Positions 25,361-39,400 of a DNA stretch of 64,000 nucleotides are shown here, piece by piece. Each line of letters starts with the position of its first letter. Position 1 is the first letter of the stretch. The position numbers were made by a program, and so were the translations under genes. The stretch comes from Gadus chalcogrammus. Its lineage: Eukaryota > Chordata > Actinopteri > Gadiformes > Gadidae. The notes beneath the pieces were generated by a model. It made no database searches and was not told the DNA's origin. It saw only the letters and a list, made by a program, of their open reading frames with translations. The DNA lies in the NCBI RefSeq assembly GCF_026213295.1, contig NC_079426.1, positions 25,504,402-25,568,401 on the forward strand, written 5' to 3'.

Positions 25361-25724
25361 TTCTGTTCTGTCCTTTCCGTCCCTCTGCCAGTGACGTCGG
25401 GTCAAGCTCAACGCTGATTGGGCAACGCGGCTAATCGTCATGCGTATGAGCGTAAAAAGTTAAATTTTTTGAACTCCTCGCATACGCGCGTATATGTACG
25501 CGCGTATATATACGCAGCTCATACGCGGCAAACGCGGGTAAAATGTTGCTTTAGCGCATGTAACGCGTGTACGCAGCTCATACTCGCGTAAACCAATGGT
25601 TCCCGATGGAAAAATTGCCGATTTTATACGCGTCGTACGCGGGATACGCGTTTGGTGTGTTCGTACCTTTACGCGGGTTACGCGTTTGGTGTGTTCGTAT
25701 CATTAGGGACAGAGAAGCCTCTTT

Positions 25725-25866
25725 CGCCTGTTATTTCTATTGTGCTCCTCTTGTATTTCTACTGTGCTCCTCTTGTATTTCTATTGCGCTCCTCTCGTAT
25801 TTCCATTGTACCCCTCTTGTATTTCCATTGTTCGCTTGTATTTTTTATTCCTCTTGTATTTCTGAC
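25725..25866. repeat. 22-bp tandem repeat
   Basis: CTTGTATTTCTATTGTGCTCCT-like units repeated about five times just outside the Harbinger element. Confidence 0.8.
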
Positions 25867-26230
25867 CTACGATAAGTTAAAAGTGCGAGCTCAACAGCTG
25901 CTGGGAGGAGAGATCCCTTCTGCGTTACATCTGGAAGTCAAACAACAAACATAAAACACTCCAGAAGACAAGTTTGCTACAGGACGCACTGAGCAACACG
26001 TCAACCCTACAAAACGTTATTTTCTGTGCAGTATACACTGTTCATGTGCAGCTTAATTAGGCCAAATGAAGTTCCTGTGGGGTTTAAAAGTGAAACGGTC
26101 AGTTCAGTAAGGCAACAAGGATTATATTGAGCAACTGGGCCACTGTCTTTTCAAAAAGTAATTGCTTGGGAGTATTTTTTGGGAGCCCCAATCCAAGGGG
26201 CATTCAGGGATGTTTCTGTCATGATGGAGG

Positions 26231-26440
26231 GACGGCCATCAGAAAACACTTGACTAACCTGATGGCCATCAGAAAACACTCCACTAACCTGATGGCCATC
26301 AGAAAACACTCCACTAACCTGATGACCACCAGAAAACACTTTACTAACCTGATGGCCATCAGAAAACAATACACTAGCCTGATGGCCACCAGAAAACACT
26401 TGACTAACCTGACGGCCATCAGAAAAAGCTTGACTAACCT
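26231..26440. repeat. 30-bp minisatellite, seven copies
   Basis: GATGGCCATCAGAAAACACT CCACTAACCT (30 bp) repeats from 26231 to 26440 with small differences. No spacers, so not CRISPR-like. Confidence 0.95.
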
Positions 26441-26462
26441 GACGGCGAGACAGTCCGACTTA

Positions 26463-26590
26463 CCTGATGAGCCCCACTAACCTGATGGCTGACACTAACC
26501 AGCCCCACTAACCTGATGGCTGACACTAACCAGCTCCACTTAACTGATGGCTGACACTAACCAGCTCCACTTAACTGATGGCTGACACCA
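26463..26590. repeat. 31-bp minisatellite, about four copies
   Basis: GATGGCTGACACTAACCAGC plus 11 bp recurs at 26484, 26515, 26546 and 26577. It shares CACTAACCTGATGGC with the adjacent 30-bp array, so the two probably have a common origin. Confidence 0.9.
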
Positions 26591-27356
26591 GGACCTCCAG
26601 TTGACTCAGCACATCTGCTCCACAACCATAGCTTAGCTAAGCTCAGAAACCCTATCTGCAGCCACATGTCCACTCAAGCTCCTTTAGTGATCTCGACGGA
26701 CGTTGCTTTAGGAGCACTGCTAAATAAACAAAGATCAGTTTACTCTTTGCAGAAGGTCCAGCAGTCCTCCTGAAAGTACGACTTAGTACTAATTATAAAG
26801 CCACACAAATTGTGTGTGATGTTGTTTGAAGCATTGGACGATTTAAAAAGTAAGATCTGACCAACTATGTTAACCGTATGTGATATGGTGACGTGTTTGT
26901 GAGTCATTTATCAATTCAACTTACCTTAGTGTTAACCAATCAGAGATAAGAACAAAAAAAACAGATGTATCTATTCTTTCCTTTGTTTTTAATCATAAAT
27001 CATTGACTTACAAAACTGATTTGACAAAATATGGTTGCCATGGGAACATCTAGTAATTATTTAAATGAGTACAGAATCGGGGACTGGCCAGACTACAGTG
27101 AGAACATCTCTGGTTATGTGTTCCATTGTTCCAGACCAAGACGCCGCTAGCGTAAAACCAAGGCCGCTCCATCAATGTCATCTCGTTGATAAGTGGTCGT
27201 CATAGCAACCTGCATCAGAGCACCGTATGCCAGCGTGTCCGTCATGTAAAACCGGCCCTTATCCTCCTGGTCGGCCGCGTCTCGCCTGGGCCGTTTTCTC
27301 GTTAATCAGCAGCCATTGTCCGTGCCACCGCCAGGTGTGTTTCTGCTCGGGGTTTG
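26591..27356 (-). other. crls1: crls1 3' UTR and downstream flank
   Basis: No exon follows the crls1 stop. A possible polyadenylation signal ATTAAA (complement of 26988-26993) lies about 365 bp below the stop. No canonical AATAAA was found nearer. Confidence 0.4.
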
Positions 27357-27450
27357 TCATGGTGATTTGGTGTTGAGTACCTGGACCGTCTTGCGGCCGT
27401 AGTGCCAGTAGCTGTAGCCGGAGGCGGCCGTCGTCACCGCCGTTACATAC
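27357..27450 (-). CDS. crls1: crls1 exon 7 (C-terminus and stop)
   Basis: Completes W and reads [20 protein letters not shown] then [10 protein letters not shown] and TGA (27359-27357). Acceptor TTATCCTGTAG. Confidence 0.96.
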
Positions 27451-30400
27451 CTACAGGATAAAAGGACCAACAAGGTATCTGATTGTTGCAAAGTGCAGCC
27501 CCACCGTTGTTAATAGCAAATAATCATGCTTCTAAATCTAGGGCCTTCAGCGGACGCTTTTATCCGAAGCGACTTCCAATAAGGACATTTGTCAGGAAAA
27601 GATCAACAACAATATATCGCTGTCGGTACAGTATGGGTGTTCATAGAACCATGTGCCACGCACTAACATCACTAGGTTAACCCATCCCGTATACAACAAA
27701 GATGGCTGGTGTTGCTGTGGGCGGGACATGTCGCCCACAGCAACACTCTTGGGGACGGATCTACTTTTACTCCCGAGCTAGCAGTAGCTGCAGCAGACGT
27801 CACTATCACATCTCATCACTCCTGTGCCAATACCCTGATGCACATGGAAGTGAAGCCGGGCTCTGAGGCAACCATGTCCAACAACACACGATGAGGGGGT
27901 CCAGAACAAGGGGGCTGGTTATAACGGAGTAGCTTAAAGGTCCCATGACATGAAAATCTCAATTTATGAGGTTTTCTAACATAAATATGAGTTCCCCTAG
28001 CCTGCCTATGGTCCCCCAGTGGCTAAAACTTGCGTTTGGTGTAAAACGAGCACTAGCTGTTCTGCTCGCCTTTGAAAAAACGGAGGCTCAAGCGCGCTGA
28101 TTTGGAAATCTGTGCTCATGACGTCATGAGGAATCTCAGCTCCTCCCCTTACTCTGCCTGGCCCGCCCAGAGACGTTGGCCCGCCAATGAGACTCGACCG
28201 TGCGAGCGCCACATGTGTGTGTGTGAATACACACACTGTAACGCAAGTGTTTCTTGTCGGTTCTTTGACGTGTCTTGTATTTCCACAACGAGACTGTCGT
28301 GGGGGTTATCTGAGCCATGGTTGAGAAGGAATTGGGGGAAAGGAACTTTGGTTTGACTCGCTGAAGTACATGAACTGCGACATGCCGCCGGTTGCCGCGA
28401 GGCACCATCGCCCGGCAGCGGGCAGCCGGCAGCAGGCAGCGCGCGGTTCAGTCGACTTCAGGTTGAAGAACCAGAGACGTCGCAGAACCCGACAAAGTCG
28501 TTTGTGATTCATAATATCGTCTGGAGGTGCACACAATATGTTATATGATATAGATATCTATGTATTATATGATATTATTTAGATATAGAGCTCCAGGACT
28601 GTAACGCAAGTGTTGTACACTTCCTTGTTATTTGGATAACCGTTCTGCTATTGGTGTGATGGCGCATCACGTCGGACTCTCGTCTCTGGTATTTCTACAA
28701 CGAGACTCGTATTGGGGGTTATCTCAGCCAAGGTTGAGAATGAATTGGGGGGAAGGAACTTTGGCTTTGACTCCCTCAAGACCAAGAACCACGACAAGGA
28801 GGAGAAAGGGATCTTTGTCGGGCAGCGCTTATGCACCTCCGCCTCCGGCGGTGGTCCCTCAGCGGGGCTCAAGCGGGAGACATTCGCCGCCAACAATCCC
28901 TTTCTCCTCCATGTCGTGGTTCATGTTGTTGAGGGAGTCAAAGCCAAAGTTCCTTCCCCCCAATTCATTCATTCGTGTTATGAGCCATCACACCAACAGC
29001 AGAACGGTTATCCAAATAACAAGGAAGTGTACAACACTTGCGTTACAGTCCTGGAGCTCTATATCTAAATAATATCATATAATACATAGATATCTATATC
29101 ATATAACACATTGTGTGCACCTCCAGACGATATTATGAATCACAAACGACTTTGTCGGGTTCTGCGACGTCTCTGGTTCTTCCACTTTCACATCAACCTG
29201 AAGTCGACTGAACCGCGCGCTGCCCGCTGCCGGGCGATGGTGCCTCGCGGCAACCGGCGGCATGTCGCAGTTCATGTACTTCAGCGAGTCAAACCAAAGT
29301 TCCTTTCCCCCAATTCCTTCTCAACCATGGCTCAGATAACCCCCACGACAGTCTCGTTGTGGAAATACAAGACAAGTCAAAGAACCAACAAGAAACACTT
29401 GCGTTACAGTGTGTGTATTCACATTGATGTGGACGTTGAAGAACCAGGAACGTCGGAGAACCCAACACGGTCGTTTGAGATTCATAATATCGGCTCACAC
29501 AGCTTTTGGCCGTGATAATATATATTATATGATATAGATATCTGTGTAGGCTATATGATAATATTTAGATATAGAGCTCCAGGACTCCCGTGTGTTCTAG
29601 AATATTTACAGAACACGGCTAAAGGGTGTGCGCCTCGCCATTGGATACATCCACTGTAAACAGAGCGCATGGTGGCTGCAAGCTGCTCAGGGCCACACCC
29701 CCACCCTCCTCCTTGACACGCCCACCGAAACAGCGCATTTGGGGGAAGCTCAATGTGCGACTGGCTCGGAGTGGCTGTAACTCTGCACCACGGCTGAATT
29801 TAGGGAACGTCTTTGAATACTGTGTTAGTTGCCCACTAATACCTATATTAAAGAATACATAAAATAGCATGTCATGGGACCTTTAAGAGACAGCAGCTGC
29901 AGGACGACGATGTATATCCTTTGTGTGCGTTACCATAGCGACTGCAGCAGAAGACTGTCCGTGTATTTGAAGACTGGAGCAGCGAGGGAAGCAGCTACTA
30001 GAAGGAGCTGGATGGCTGTGTTCACCTACACACAAAGACATACTGTTAAATCATTATCTATAACCACTATGTTCCTATCTTTCAATGTGAATGTGTTTGC
30101 AATCGATGTGTGTGTGTGTGTGTGTGTGTTACCTTGCTGAATAACGTGGGTTTGAGCTGGGCTGTAGTGTAACATGGATTAAAAAATTTACTGAGGGTCA
30201 CCTGCAATGAAAAGACGAGGAGGAAAGAGGGTTAAAACAGTTTGTTTTACACAAACTGGTGCCTGCTCCCAGGGCTCTGGTTGGGGCCCCTCCGCCCCCC
30301 TGTCACATCCAGGGATCCCCTGGGACAGGTGGACGTGGGGAACCGGGTTCGAGCCCGGGACTGAGGGGTACAGCAGGGCTTCTTACCGGTGGGGGCACAG

Positions 30401-33400
30401 TCTTGTATCTGACCCAGAAGACTGCGGCTATCAGACCGATGTCTCTGAAGATCACCAGAGCCGTGAGAGGAGCTAAGGGCAGAGGAAAGGAAAAACACCC
30501 CAAATCAAATTCATTGAATCATAAAGCAATGTATCAGTAATGGTTGAGATCTACTATCAGTAATACATAAAACAACAGCTAACCGCAAGGGACGCAGCCT
30601 CTCTGGGAAACCCGCCTATCGATGGCCCCGTTTCCACCAGAGGAACATCGCCATTCCACAACTCTTAAGATAAGATAAGCTATATTTATTTGTCATTGTA
30701 CAGGAGTACAACGAAATTCAGTGCATTCACGGACTGTCCTCATTTAAAAAAAATATAGGTGACATAATAAATAGTAAATAAATAAAAAAATAAAATACAT
30801 TCAACATTTCGTTCACTCACTACATTCATGTCGTCATATACTATACCGTTAACTTAGTGCCATTGTATGCCTAAAAATAGTATGCCTTAAAATAGTAGTG
30901 CAAATATGTAAAGTGCTGAGCATTGCATTAGGTGTGGATGTCACTGGTTAATACCGTCAGAACTAGTGGATTTATTTTCAGGTCAGAGTTGAGTATGGTG
31001 ACTGCTTTGGGATAGAAACTGTTCATGAATCTTGTGGTGCGTGTTCTGATGGACCTGTAACGTTTCCCTGAGGGCAGCAGTTCAAACAGGTAATTTGCAG
31101 GGTGGTATGAGTCTTTCAGAATGTTGTGTCTTCTGCAAGCATTGGGAGTTGAAGATGGTGTCCATGGTAGGTAGCTGTTGGTTGATGATGTAATGGGCAA
31201 TTTTTATAATCCTCTGCAGTGACTTTCTGTCTGCAGCAGAACTGCTACCAAACCACGACAGGATTCCGTAGGTGAGCACACTCTCGATGGAGCAGGGGTC
31301 TAGATAGACAAACTCATCCGTTTACCGGAAAGGCACAACCTCATACAGTTCAGGAGGAGTCCCGCACCACAGGCTCCAGGTTTGTACTGCCTATCGGTTT
31401 AAGCTTTGGATATTCTACCATTCAGATAAAAAGATGGAAATAAAACAATGTTTGAAATGTGCTCTAAAATACATCTGACGCTAACTTTAAAGATCTTTGT
31501 CATTGGTTATATTTCATTCTTTATTGAATAAAAAAGTTAAAAGGTTGTATCTGCGATTCTAGGCCGAAACATAAATGATCACATTTATCTGATCTTTCCT
31601 CACGATCCGCTAGCTGCCCGCCCAATAAGCAGGCCATCAAAAAAACCTGTCTCTGTAGGCAGCCTGTGCTCCGAGATCGTACACAAAAACAAATGGTACT
31701 ACCAACCACTCAAAACCAAAATAAATTGTATTCCAAACAATCACCGATAAGGGGTGGGTGTTGTGGGGTTTCACGCTGCGTTCATAATCGTTTTTACTTG
31801 ATGCACCAAACACGGAAGGGAGGGGCGAGCTGGCTCTGGTTGTTTGGGATCTCGTTTAAAATACCAACAGAAGGGACGTCACCCAACATCGCTGATACAA
31901 TCTTTAAAAAGAAAAAAATCATAAAATGTGGTAAAATAAAAACGCTTTTAATTTGGCAACAAGCTAGGCAATGTATTTGAACAACAAACCAAAGAATAAT
32001 CACAATGTGTACTAAACGTTAGGGCCCGACCGATTCATCGGCCTGCCGATTTAATCGGCCGATATAGCCTTTTTGAAAATAATCAACATCTGCCAAAAAG
32101 ACGCCGATTACAACCGATTTTTTTATTTTATTTTTTTTTAATGTTATTGCGCTTAGTATCCTGCAGATTGCGCTCCTACTCGCCTTGTTAACTAACAACT
32201 TTAGCTGGAGTAAAAAAGAGGAGATTGAATTTTACCTCACAACATGAAAGCACGCTCGCTCAGGCAAACAAGACGCGTTGTTTGAGCATGTTGTGCCTGT
32301 TTTTCTTTGGGTCCCAGGCCATGTTAATTTGTTATACTGTAGACTCAACGGTGAGAACATACTGCTCAGCACGCACGTTTTAGTCACTGCTCACGAGCGC
32401 AGCACATTGGGAGTTAGTTATTTATTTTATATTTTACATTACACTCATTTTTGACTGTAAATGTATTCTAAAACACTCAAAGGTTCTGCATTCAATTCAC
32501 ATATTCGTCAAAAGTGTTTAAAGTATATTTAAGGTATGAAAAACTATGTTTTATAGACTTTTTTTTGTTTTGTTTTTAATCGGCCGATTAAATCGTAATC
32601 GTAATTTTTCTCTGAAAATAATCGGCATCGGCACTCAAAAATCAATATCGGTCGGGCCCTACTAAACGTAATTTAATGAAGTAGCATCAATTGATTAAAG
32701 GCCCACTATTAGTGCTGCACGATATGGGCAAAATATGATATCCCGATATTTTTTGGCTGAATGGCGATATACGATATATATCTCGATATTTTCCATAGAG
32801 TGGGTTAGATGTTTTTTTTGTAAGTCAAAAGCCAAATGTGAGATGTTGCAAGCACTTTTATTAAAACATAGGTCAGTATTACTGCAACATGTGATTTTTT
32901 TATAGTTATTTTCAACAGAATTGAGTGAACATGTTTAAAAAAAAGGGACGTTTTTCACCTTCTTCACAAAATAATCACCTATGCAAAACAATATAAAGCT
33001 GTAGGTTACACACATTAGCTACCATTAAGAGCATTGGCTTCGTCGCATTGTCCTGCGTACTACGGTGAGGGTTTCAGTGCGCCGTAACTTTAATCCCCCG
33101 CCCCCTCCCTTCTCCGTTCCATTTGGGAAAAATGTTTGGTTTCATTTCGCTTGTTTCGTATATTTTAATTAATTAATTAAGAGCGTCACCAGAGGGCGCC
33201 CCCAACACATCTGCCGAGCGCCGGCCCTGGTTTCGGGGCAGAAGAAACTGTCACGGAGTTTTACGCACGCCGCTGCTGTAAATGGTGGAACAGATTTGTC
33301 GTGCTTCCACTTTTAGTCGCAACGGTTTTGCTACACTCTCTACAGATGACCTGCAGCTGCTGCTCATCTGTTTTTTTTAAACCCGAACTATTTCCACATT

Positions 33401-36400
33401 ATGGAGCCATTGTTTCTCCTTTTTGAAACAATTTCGTCTCCCGCCGCCGTCTCGTTTTCTTTACGGGTATCATCCATGCTTGTTGTGTTGTGAGGGGGCA
33501 GTGGGGGCGGGAATGAGGCGTCTTTGCACACGGCACGTTCGGGAAGACAGAGTGGGAGAGGGAGGGGTCGCGCTCACAGTCTCCAAGGCAAGCGCTGCAG
33601 ACGCTTGAGGGGGAAACTGACAATTTTAACGCTTATCGATATAAACGATATTGTCAAATCTTGTATCCCCTTGGAAATTATATCGATATATCGTGCATAG
33701 CCGATATATCCTGCAGCCCTACCCACTATGCAACTTTTTTAGCCAAAATTACATTAATTATGCAGGTTGAGAGTTATTCTGATGGTTCTGCAACCATTTT
33801 TTGGGTCGTTTGGTGGGTGTGTCATTGCCCCATGTCCAAGGGCGTCAGTTTGTTTTTAGAAGTGGTGGGGACAATAACCATAAGCTAGAGTGTGGTCTGA
33901 AAAGTGCTGGGTACCCTTATGTAAGCTATTCATCCATTCAACGCTGCATTACAATATGCTCTACAGTGCATTGTCAGGTGTTGAAATTATTCGAATATTC
34001 GAATACTGGTTCGGAAAATTAGTATTTGAAGCTTAAATCAGTATTCAGAGCTTTTTTCCACGTAGGTGACTTTACCAGAGCGAGGGAGGCAAACTATAAG
34101 CGTCAGCGACACCAAGCAGAGAAGCGAGAGAGGTGGAGGAAGAATAGATATCTTGTTTCCCTTTACTTTATAACACAACATTAGCGGGATCTCTGGAGGA
34201 AAAGTAATACTTAAAACCTTAGCTTAGTTTGTTTACGTTCGCTGTACAGCGCCGCGCCAAGCTGTGACTGGCTTGCTGCAGAGCGTGAGCGTCTTGGGAA
34301 TACCCGGTCAATATAATGGATATAATGGACACATAAGACAATCAATATTCGGTATTTGTTATGGATTTATTGTACAAATTCCCTGAAAAGATGCACGTTC
34401 CAGGATGAATTGAAAAGCTCCCGTAAGGGCTGAGATGGCAGAGAACAGCTGATTTGGAACGGAGCAACAGCTGTTCGCTTTCACGGGGAAAAACTAAGGA
34501 ACTTCAACCTACTTAGGCCTACTAATTAACGTTCAAAAGCTATTAAATCTTCAACAAAATATGCAGATACTGTCAAAATCGGTTCCAGGGAGTATATAAG
34601 GATTATTAATGTTGTTTTTGATGGTGTTTTTTTCTGGAACGAGTATTCGAATATTCGCTCGGCAAAAACCAACGAGTATTCGAAGCCTGAAAAATGGCAT
34701 TCGGGCCAGCCCTATGAAGATCCTATTCGAACAATAAAAGTTGAAAACCACAGTTTGTGTTTTGGCTTGTTTTGCAAAACAGTGTTGGAAACACCAGGGT
34801 ATTGGCTCGGGATATGTAGGCCTAATACTAATACACACAGGACAAAGAACAGTGTCCTGTGTCCACTTATCTTGACATCAACAGAGTTGACCAGACAAAC
34901 AATGCCAGACTGTAAAGGGGGTACGAAATGAAACGAGGTACTGAGCATCAGCCTTTTGAAGACGAGCAAGGGCTGCTGGTAGCATATGTTATGCTGCATT
35001 AAAAAAAGAAGAAATACAAGCACCCAGAGGAGAATTGCATCTGCCAAATCCTGACCACCAGTAAACACTTGCGAAGGACCAATGTAGACTTCACTCGTTA
35101 CAACATCGTAAGAAAATTGTCCGCAAATAAAATCCCCTTCAGTTTAGGATAATCACACAGGTTATGCGAGAACATATTTATGTCAGGATAGGCCTACCAG
35201 GCTCCAAGTCGTCACATATCTCAATCAGACAAAACCAACTATAACCACATTGGCATAGCAATCGCACCGTGTGTAGCTGCTACTAGCTGCAATCTATATA
35301 TACAATGCATACTAACTGGAGCACCAACCAGAATCAGATCACAATCGCTTGGGACCGTTGGTAACCTTTGGCCAGGTCATCACGATTCACGAGCAAACAG
35401 AACCTGCAGCAAAGTTTACGTAAACCAATTTCTTACCTTATCTGGCCCTCCACATGCAGGCTAGATGACGTATCCATATCGATATTATCCAGTGTCACAA
35501 ACATGCTTTTTATAGGAAGCAAAAGGACCGGCTATTTTCTGAATAAAAATGACAATTTTGGCTGTCTGTCTTGAAACTTCTCCAGTGCATTCACGCAACG
35601 GGACTACAAGATACCATACAAAGTGAACGTATAGACGCGTATTGGGCGAATATTTTTGATTTGTCGAGCCACACTTTCGCCGTGCACAGGCAAGCGCGTT
35701 CACGAGGATTTGTGGCGCTAAAATGTTCAACTTTGACACGAATTTCGCGTGATGACAGCCAATCAGAGTTCAACAGCGTGGCCACTGAGTGACATGTGTA
35801 ACGTAACAGCCAATCAGCGTTCAACCGTCAAACTCAGCGCAGTGCAGTCCGGGGGTGTACTGCAGCATGGAGGAGAAAGTGATTGTTGCCGTTTGCGACA
35901 CTCGGAGCTCTATATACAATAGTATATAATATAATATAATTGTATAGATAATATCACGACCAAAGCTCTGTGTGCCTCCGGATTGCCGTAGCGCAGGGAT
36001 CTCATAGGGATTGGGCTTCTCGGGAGTCGGGGTTTGTTTACCGGCGTTGCCATGTTTTCCGGTCTTGTGTGTTCCAACGGTTTATTAGGTAGGCCTATCT
36101 AATAAATGATGTCTTCGAGCGCGCCTGTCGCATGATTTTAGACTCGACGATTTCGGTTGAGTATGTGGGGATTTAATTTTTTTTATTTTTTTTATTTTTT
36201 TACACACATTTTTAAAAGTGGTGGGGACAAAATTCGTATTTCAAATAGTGGGGGGGACATGTCCCCCCCGTCATCGACGCCTATGCCCATGTCGCCTCTC
36301 CAAGGAAAAAGCGCATATGCAACTTGTTCTGTTCGGACCGACACAATCCGGAGGTGACGCAGCGGAAGTATCCAATCGCGCCTTGAAAATGTAGTCAGAT

Positions 36401-39400
36401 TGTAGTTTCGAAAATGCTTTACGGCACAGACACACACCCAAACATGGCACCGGCTAGATGTAAACAGCCAGTTGCGAGGCAATTGTTGCATTCATCATGG
36501 ATCAATCGACTGATAAGGGAGCCAGAGGCGACTGTCGGTGGAACAAAAGAAGAATAAAAAGAAGTTGGACCAGAAAGAGACCAGACACGAGTGAAAGGGG
36601 AACTATGCAACTTTTTTGGCTTGATTTACCTTAATATAACAGGCTAAGAGTCATTGGTTCCATTATACATTTTGTTCGATTGTTCGTTGTTTCGACTCTC
36701 CCTTGCGCATCTTGGCGGAGAAAGGGAATAGGTTTCTGCCGGCGACCCGCCGCCTAGTCTCGCGGGAGTCTCGGGTCTCGCGAAGTAACGAATTGCTTGA
36801 CGGCACAGACCCCCAAACACGGAACCGGCTCGATATAAACATAGAAACACAAGTAACTAAGGGATTGTTACATTCATTATAGATCAGCCGACTAAAAAGA
36901 GACAGAGAAACCCAATGTCGGAGGAACAGAATAAGAGAAAAGGGAGACTGACCGACAGAGAGGCCAGACACGAGTAAAACGTTGGGCAAGCTTTTCAGGA
37001 ATAGCGTGAACTGAAAGAAAAAGACTGCAAATCAGACGCCGACTTGGCCGTGTTGCTTTTGAAATTGAAAGTACCCATTGGTGAACTTTGTCTTCGTGGT
37101 ATTCTTGATGTTGATAGTCTCTGTACAAATGTGTTTGCTCAACCATTTTGTTGCGAGCCCTGTAAAAATGTGTTTTCTCGACCGTTTTGTTGTGAGCCCT
37201 GTATGTTTCCTTTCCTTTGTTACCACGGGTGTTTTGCTGTTCGGAAAATTGTTGTACACTGGTAAAATATCTACTACGAAGCTGTAGGGGTGCGCTGTAG
37301 GGGTGCAACGGATCATCATTGATCCGTGATCCGTTCGGATCATCTATTTCGGTTCGGCACACGCATGATCCGCGGATTGATTTATGAAAAAAAATAATAA
37401 TTGCGCATGTTCATTCCACACACAGCCGTAACCATTCCTGCTAGTTCCAGGGACAGAGCTACTTAACACGCTCTGGGTAAAAGTTCCCTTTTCAATAAGC
37501 AAACAGTCCTATGGCTCGTTGTGATTTATTGTCCTCAGCGTACAACATGAAGAACAGTGGGCATGGAAAATAAAAGTAGCTAGACTTCGGTGACTACTGT
37601 AACGATAACTGCTGCCTCCAGTGCTACGTCTGTTTCCATATACTCGCGCTGCCACACAAACCGGTCGCCTAGGTTACCACACAGACGTAACACGTAGCTG
37701 ACATAGCGATTGCTAACATAAAGAAAAACACATCGAGCATGGCCACGCATTTACAGCGACATCACCCCGGTGTTTCACTGACAGGAGTGAAACCGAAAGC
37801 GGCTCAACAACCGCTCATCACCGCGGCATTTAAGCAGCCACTTCTTCCACAATCAGACCGGCTAAAGCAATCACAAAACGCTATTTTTTTTATCCTTTTT
37901 GCTGATCCGAAAAATTATCCGATCCGTGACTCTGATCCGCGGAACGATCCGAACCGTGAGTTTTTGATCCGTTGCACCCCTAGTGCGCTGTGTAGAGAAA
38001 AGTGCGTGCCAAACCAAGAAACAGCGAACAAATGGCCCGATCTTGCATAGTGGGCCTTTAAATATCAGTAGCTGAGATGCTAATGCTAACTGCGATTCTA
38101 ATGCCAACGCTAGATATGATCAAAACAATAACATCTATTTTTATTTATGTTCTCTCTACAATCTGGACACTTGTGCACTGCCTAATGTTAATTGGATTGT
38201 TTTGTTGACAGTCAATCAGCAGCGACGGCGACAGTTTGCAGAATTAGGGATGCACCCATCTGACTTTTTCAGTCCCGAAACCAAGACCTTGGCTTTCAGC
38301 GAAGTACCGAACCGATACCAGTGTTTAATTAATAAGCTGTAGGCCTCACTCACTCAACACTTTTTTTCCTGTCTCTGACTTTTCTTGGACTTATTGTATT
38401 TGCTCTCGGACTTGTCTCGGTCTCAGCCATTGGGCTCGTCAATAGTGTAGTTTGTCCGACCGAGAAAGGGTGGGGGGAAATCATCGGGTCCAAGGACTGA
38501 TTGTGTTTCGAGATATACGGCTACTCGAATTCTGAGATAACCTGGGTGGGATTTAGCGTGAATATCCATTACGGAGGTTGTAGCACATAATACAATGGAA
38601 AGATTTCAAATGACAGACTTGGATGCAAATGCAGCCCTTTATTATACAGAAATTTGCTGTTGGTGTATTAGCCTAGGACAACACTCTTGCCAGATTATTT
38701 ATCTAAATAGCCCTATGTTGTTAGAATGTACTAACTTTATGCACTGCTGCGCGCCTGCGTGCTTCCGCAATAGCATACTGACTGAGAAGGCAGTATTGCT
38801 GTCAAATCTGTCCCTGGGAAAATAATCGTTGCGCCGATTGAAAAAGAACTATGTTTCGTTACTATATTTTCAGTAGTTGCGCGTAACCTTACTTTTTACA
38901 TGAAAAAGTAGTGAGGTTACTGTATTAACTCGTTACTTACGTTGTTGCGCGTTACACACACAGTACCGGTCACACGGTAACGTCAAAATCCATACCGTAG
39001 CGCAAATTCATACTGTTGTACTTTCGATACGGTTTAAATACTGTACAACCCCTACTTCAAATTGATGTTAAGAGTTTCCATCAGACTCGCGAGGCAGCCA
39101 GGAATCTCATCCAAAGGGAGCTCAGTTGGCGCTGTGTGCCTCAAGATTCTGAAGCAAGTGCTGAGATTCTGATTGGCCCAGAGAAATGTCAATTATAGGA
39201 TTATCCAATAATGTTTCACAATTCTAGCCTGCATATGAAGGACAGCCTCCCTCCCCCCCCTAAAAAAAAACCTGTCTGGTTCTACGCGATTCACGTGTAT
39301 GACCCAATTGACCAAGAAAACGGCAATTGTCTCCGAAAAGCTACAAGTTGCAGCAGGGTTGTTTTCGTCAGGCAAGACGAAAACGAAAATGACGTCGTCA

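Larger units (their letters stand above)
20876..25668. mobile_element. near-complete PIF/Harbinger transposon (4.8 kb)
   Basis: Terminal inverted repeats of about 33 bp (GGTACGAACACACCAAACGC at 20877 and its complement ending at 25667), with a 3-bp target duplication TTA at 20873-20875 and 25669-25671. It carries both expected genes, convergently arranged: a DDE transposase (+) and a MADF/BESS DNA-binding protein (-). A foreign element lies between them (22723-23487). Flanking GGTACGGCCACACC (20769) and TTTGGTGTGTTCGTATC (to about 25705) suggest it landed inside a related MITE. Confidence 0.85.
32699..38057. mobile_element. TTAA-bounded MITE split by several insertions
   Basis: AGGCCCACTATGCAAC-type left end (interrupted at 32710) and GTTGCATAGTGGGCCT-type right end (TTGCATAGTGGGCCT, to 38057) lie between TTAA 32695-32698 and 38058-38061. 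The 5.4 kb between is mostly later insertions: hAT 32710-33721, a composite 33838-36290 and hAT 37298-37982. Confidence 0.7.

Noticed and set aside
26231..26590. Possible CRISPR-like array of 30-bp repeats
   Set aside because: Units are contiguous without spacers, and the host is a eukaryote. It is a minisatellite.
33399..33623. Open frames within the hAT at 32710-33721
   Set aside because: Short, low-similarity and antisense pairs overlap each other; no transposase motif recognised.
34712..35068. 118-codon hydrophobic frame on the minus strand ([14 protein letters not shown])
   Set aside because: Inside a composite transposon, no recognisable family and no supporting context. Judged chance.
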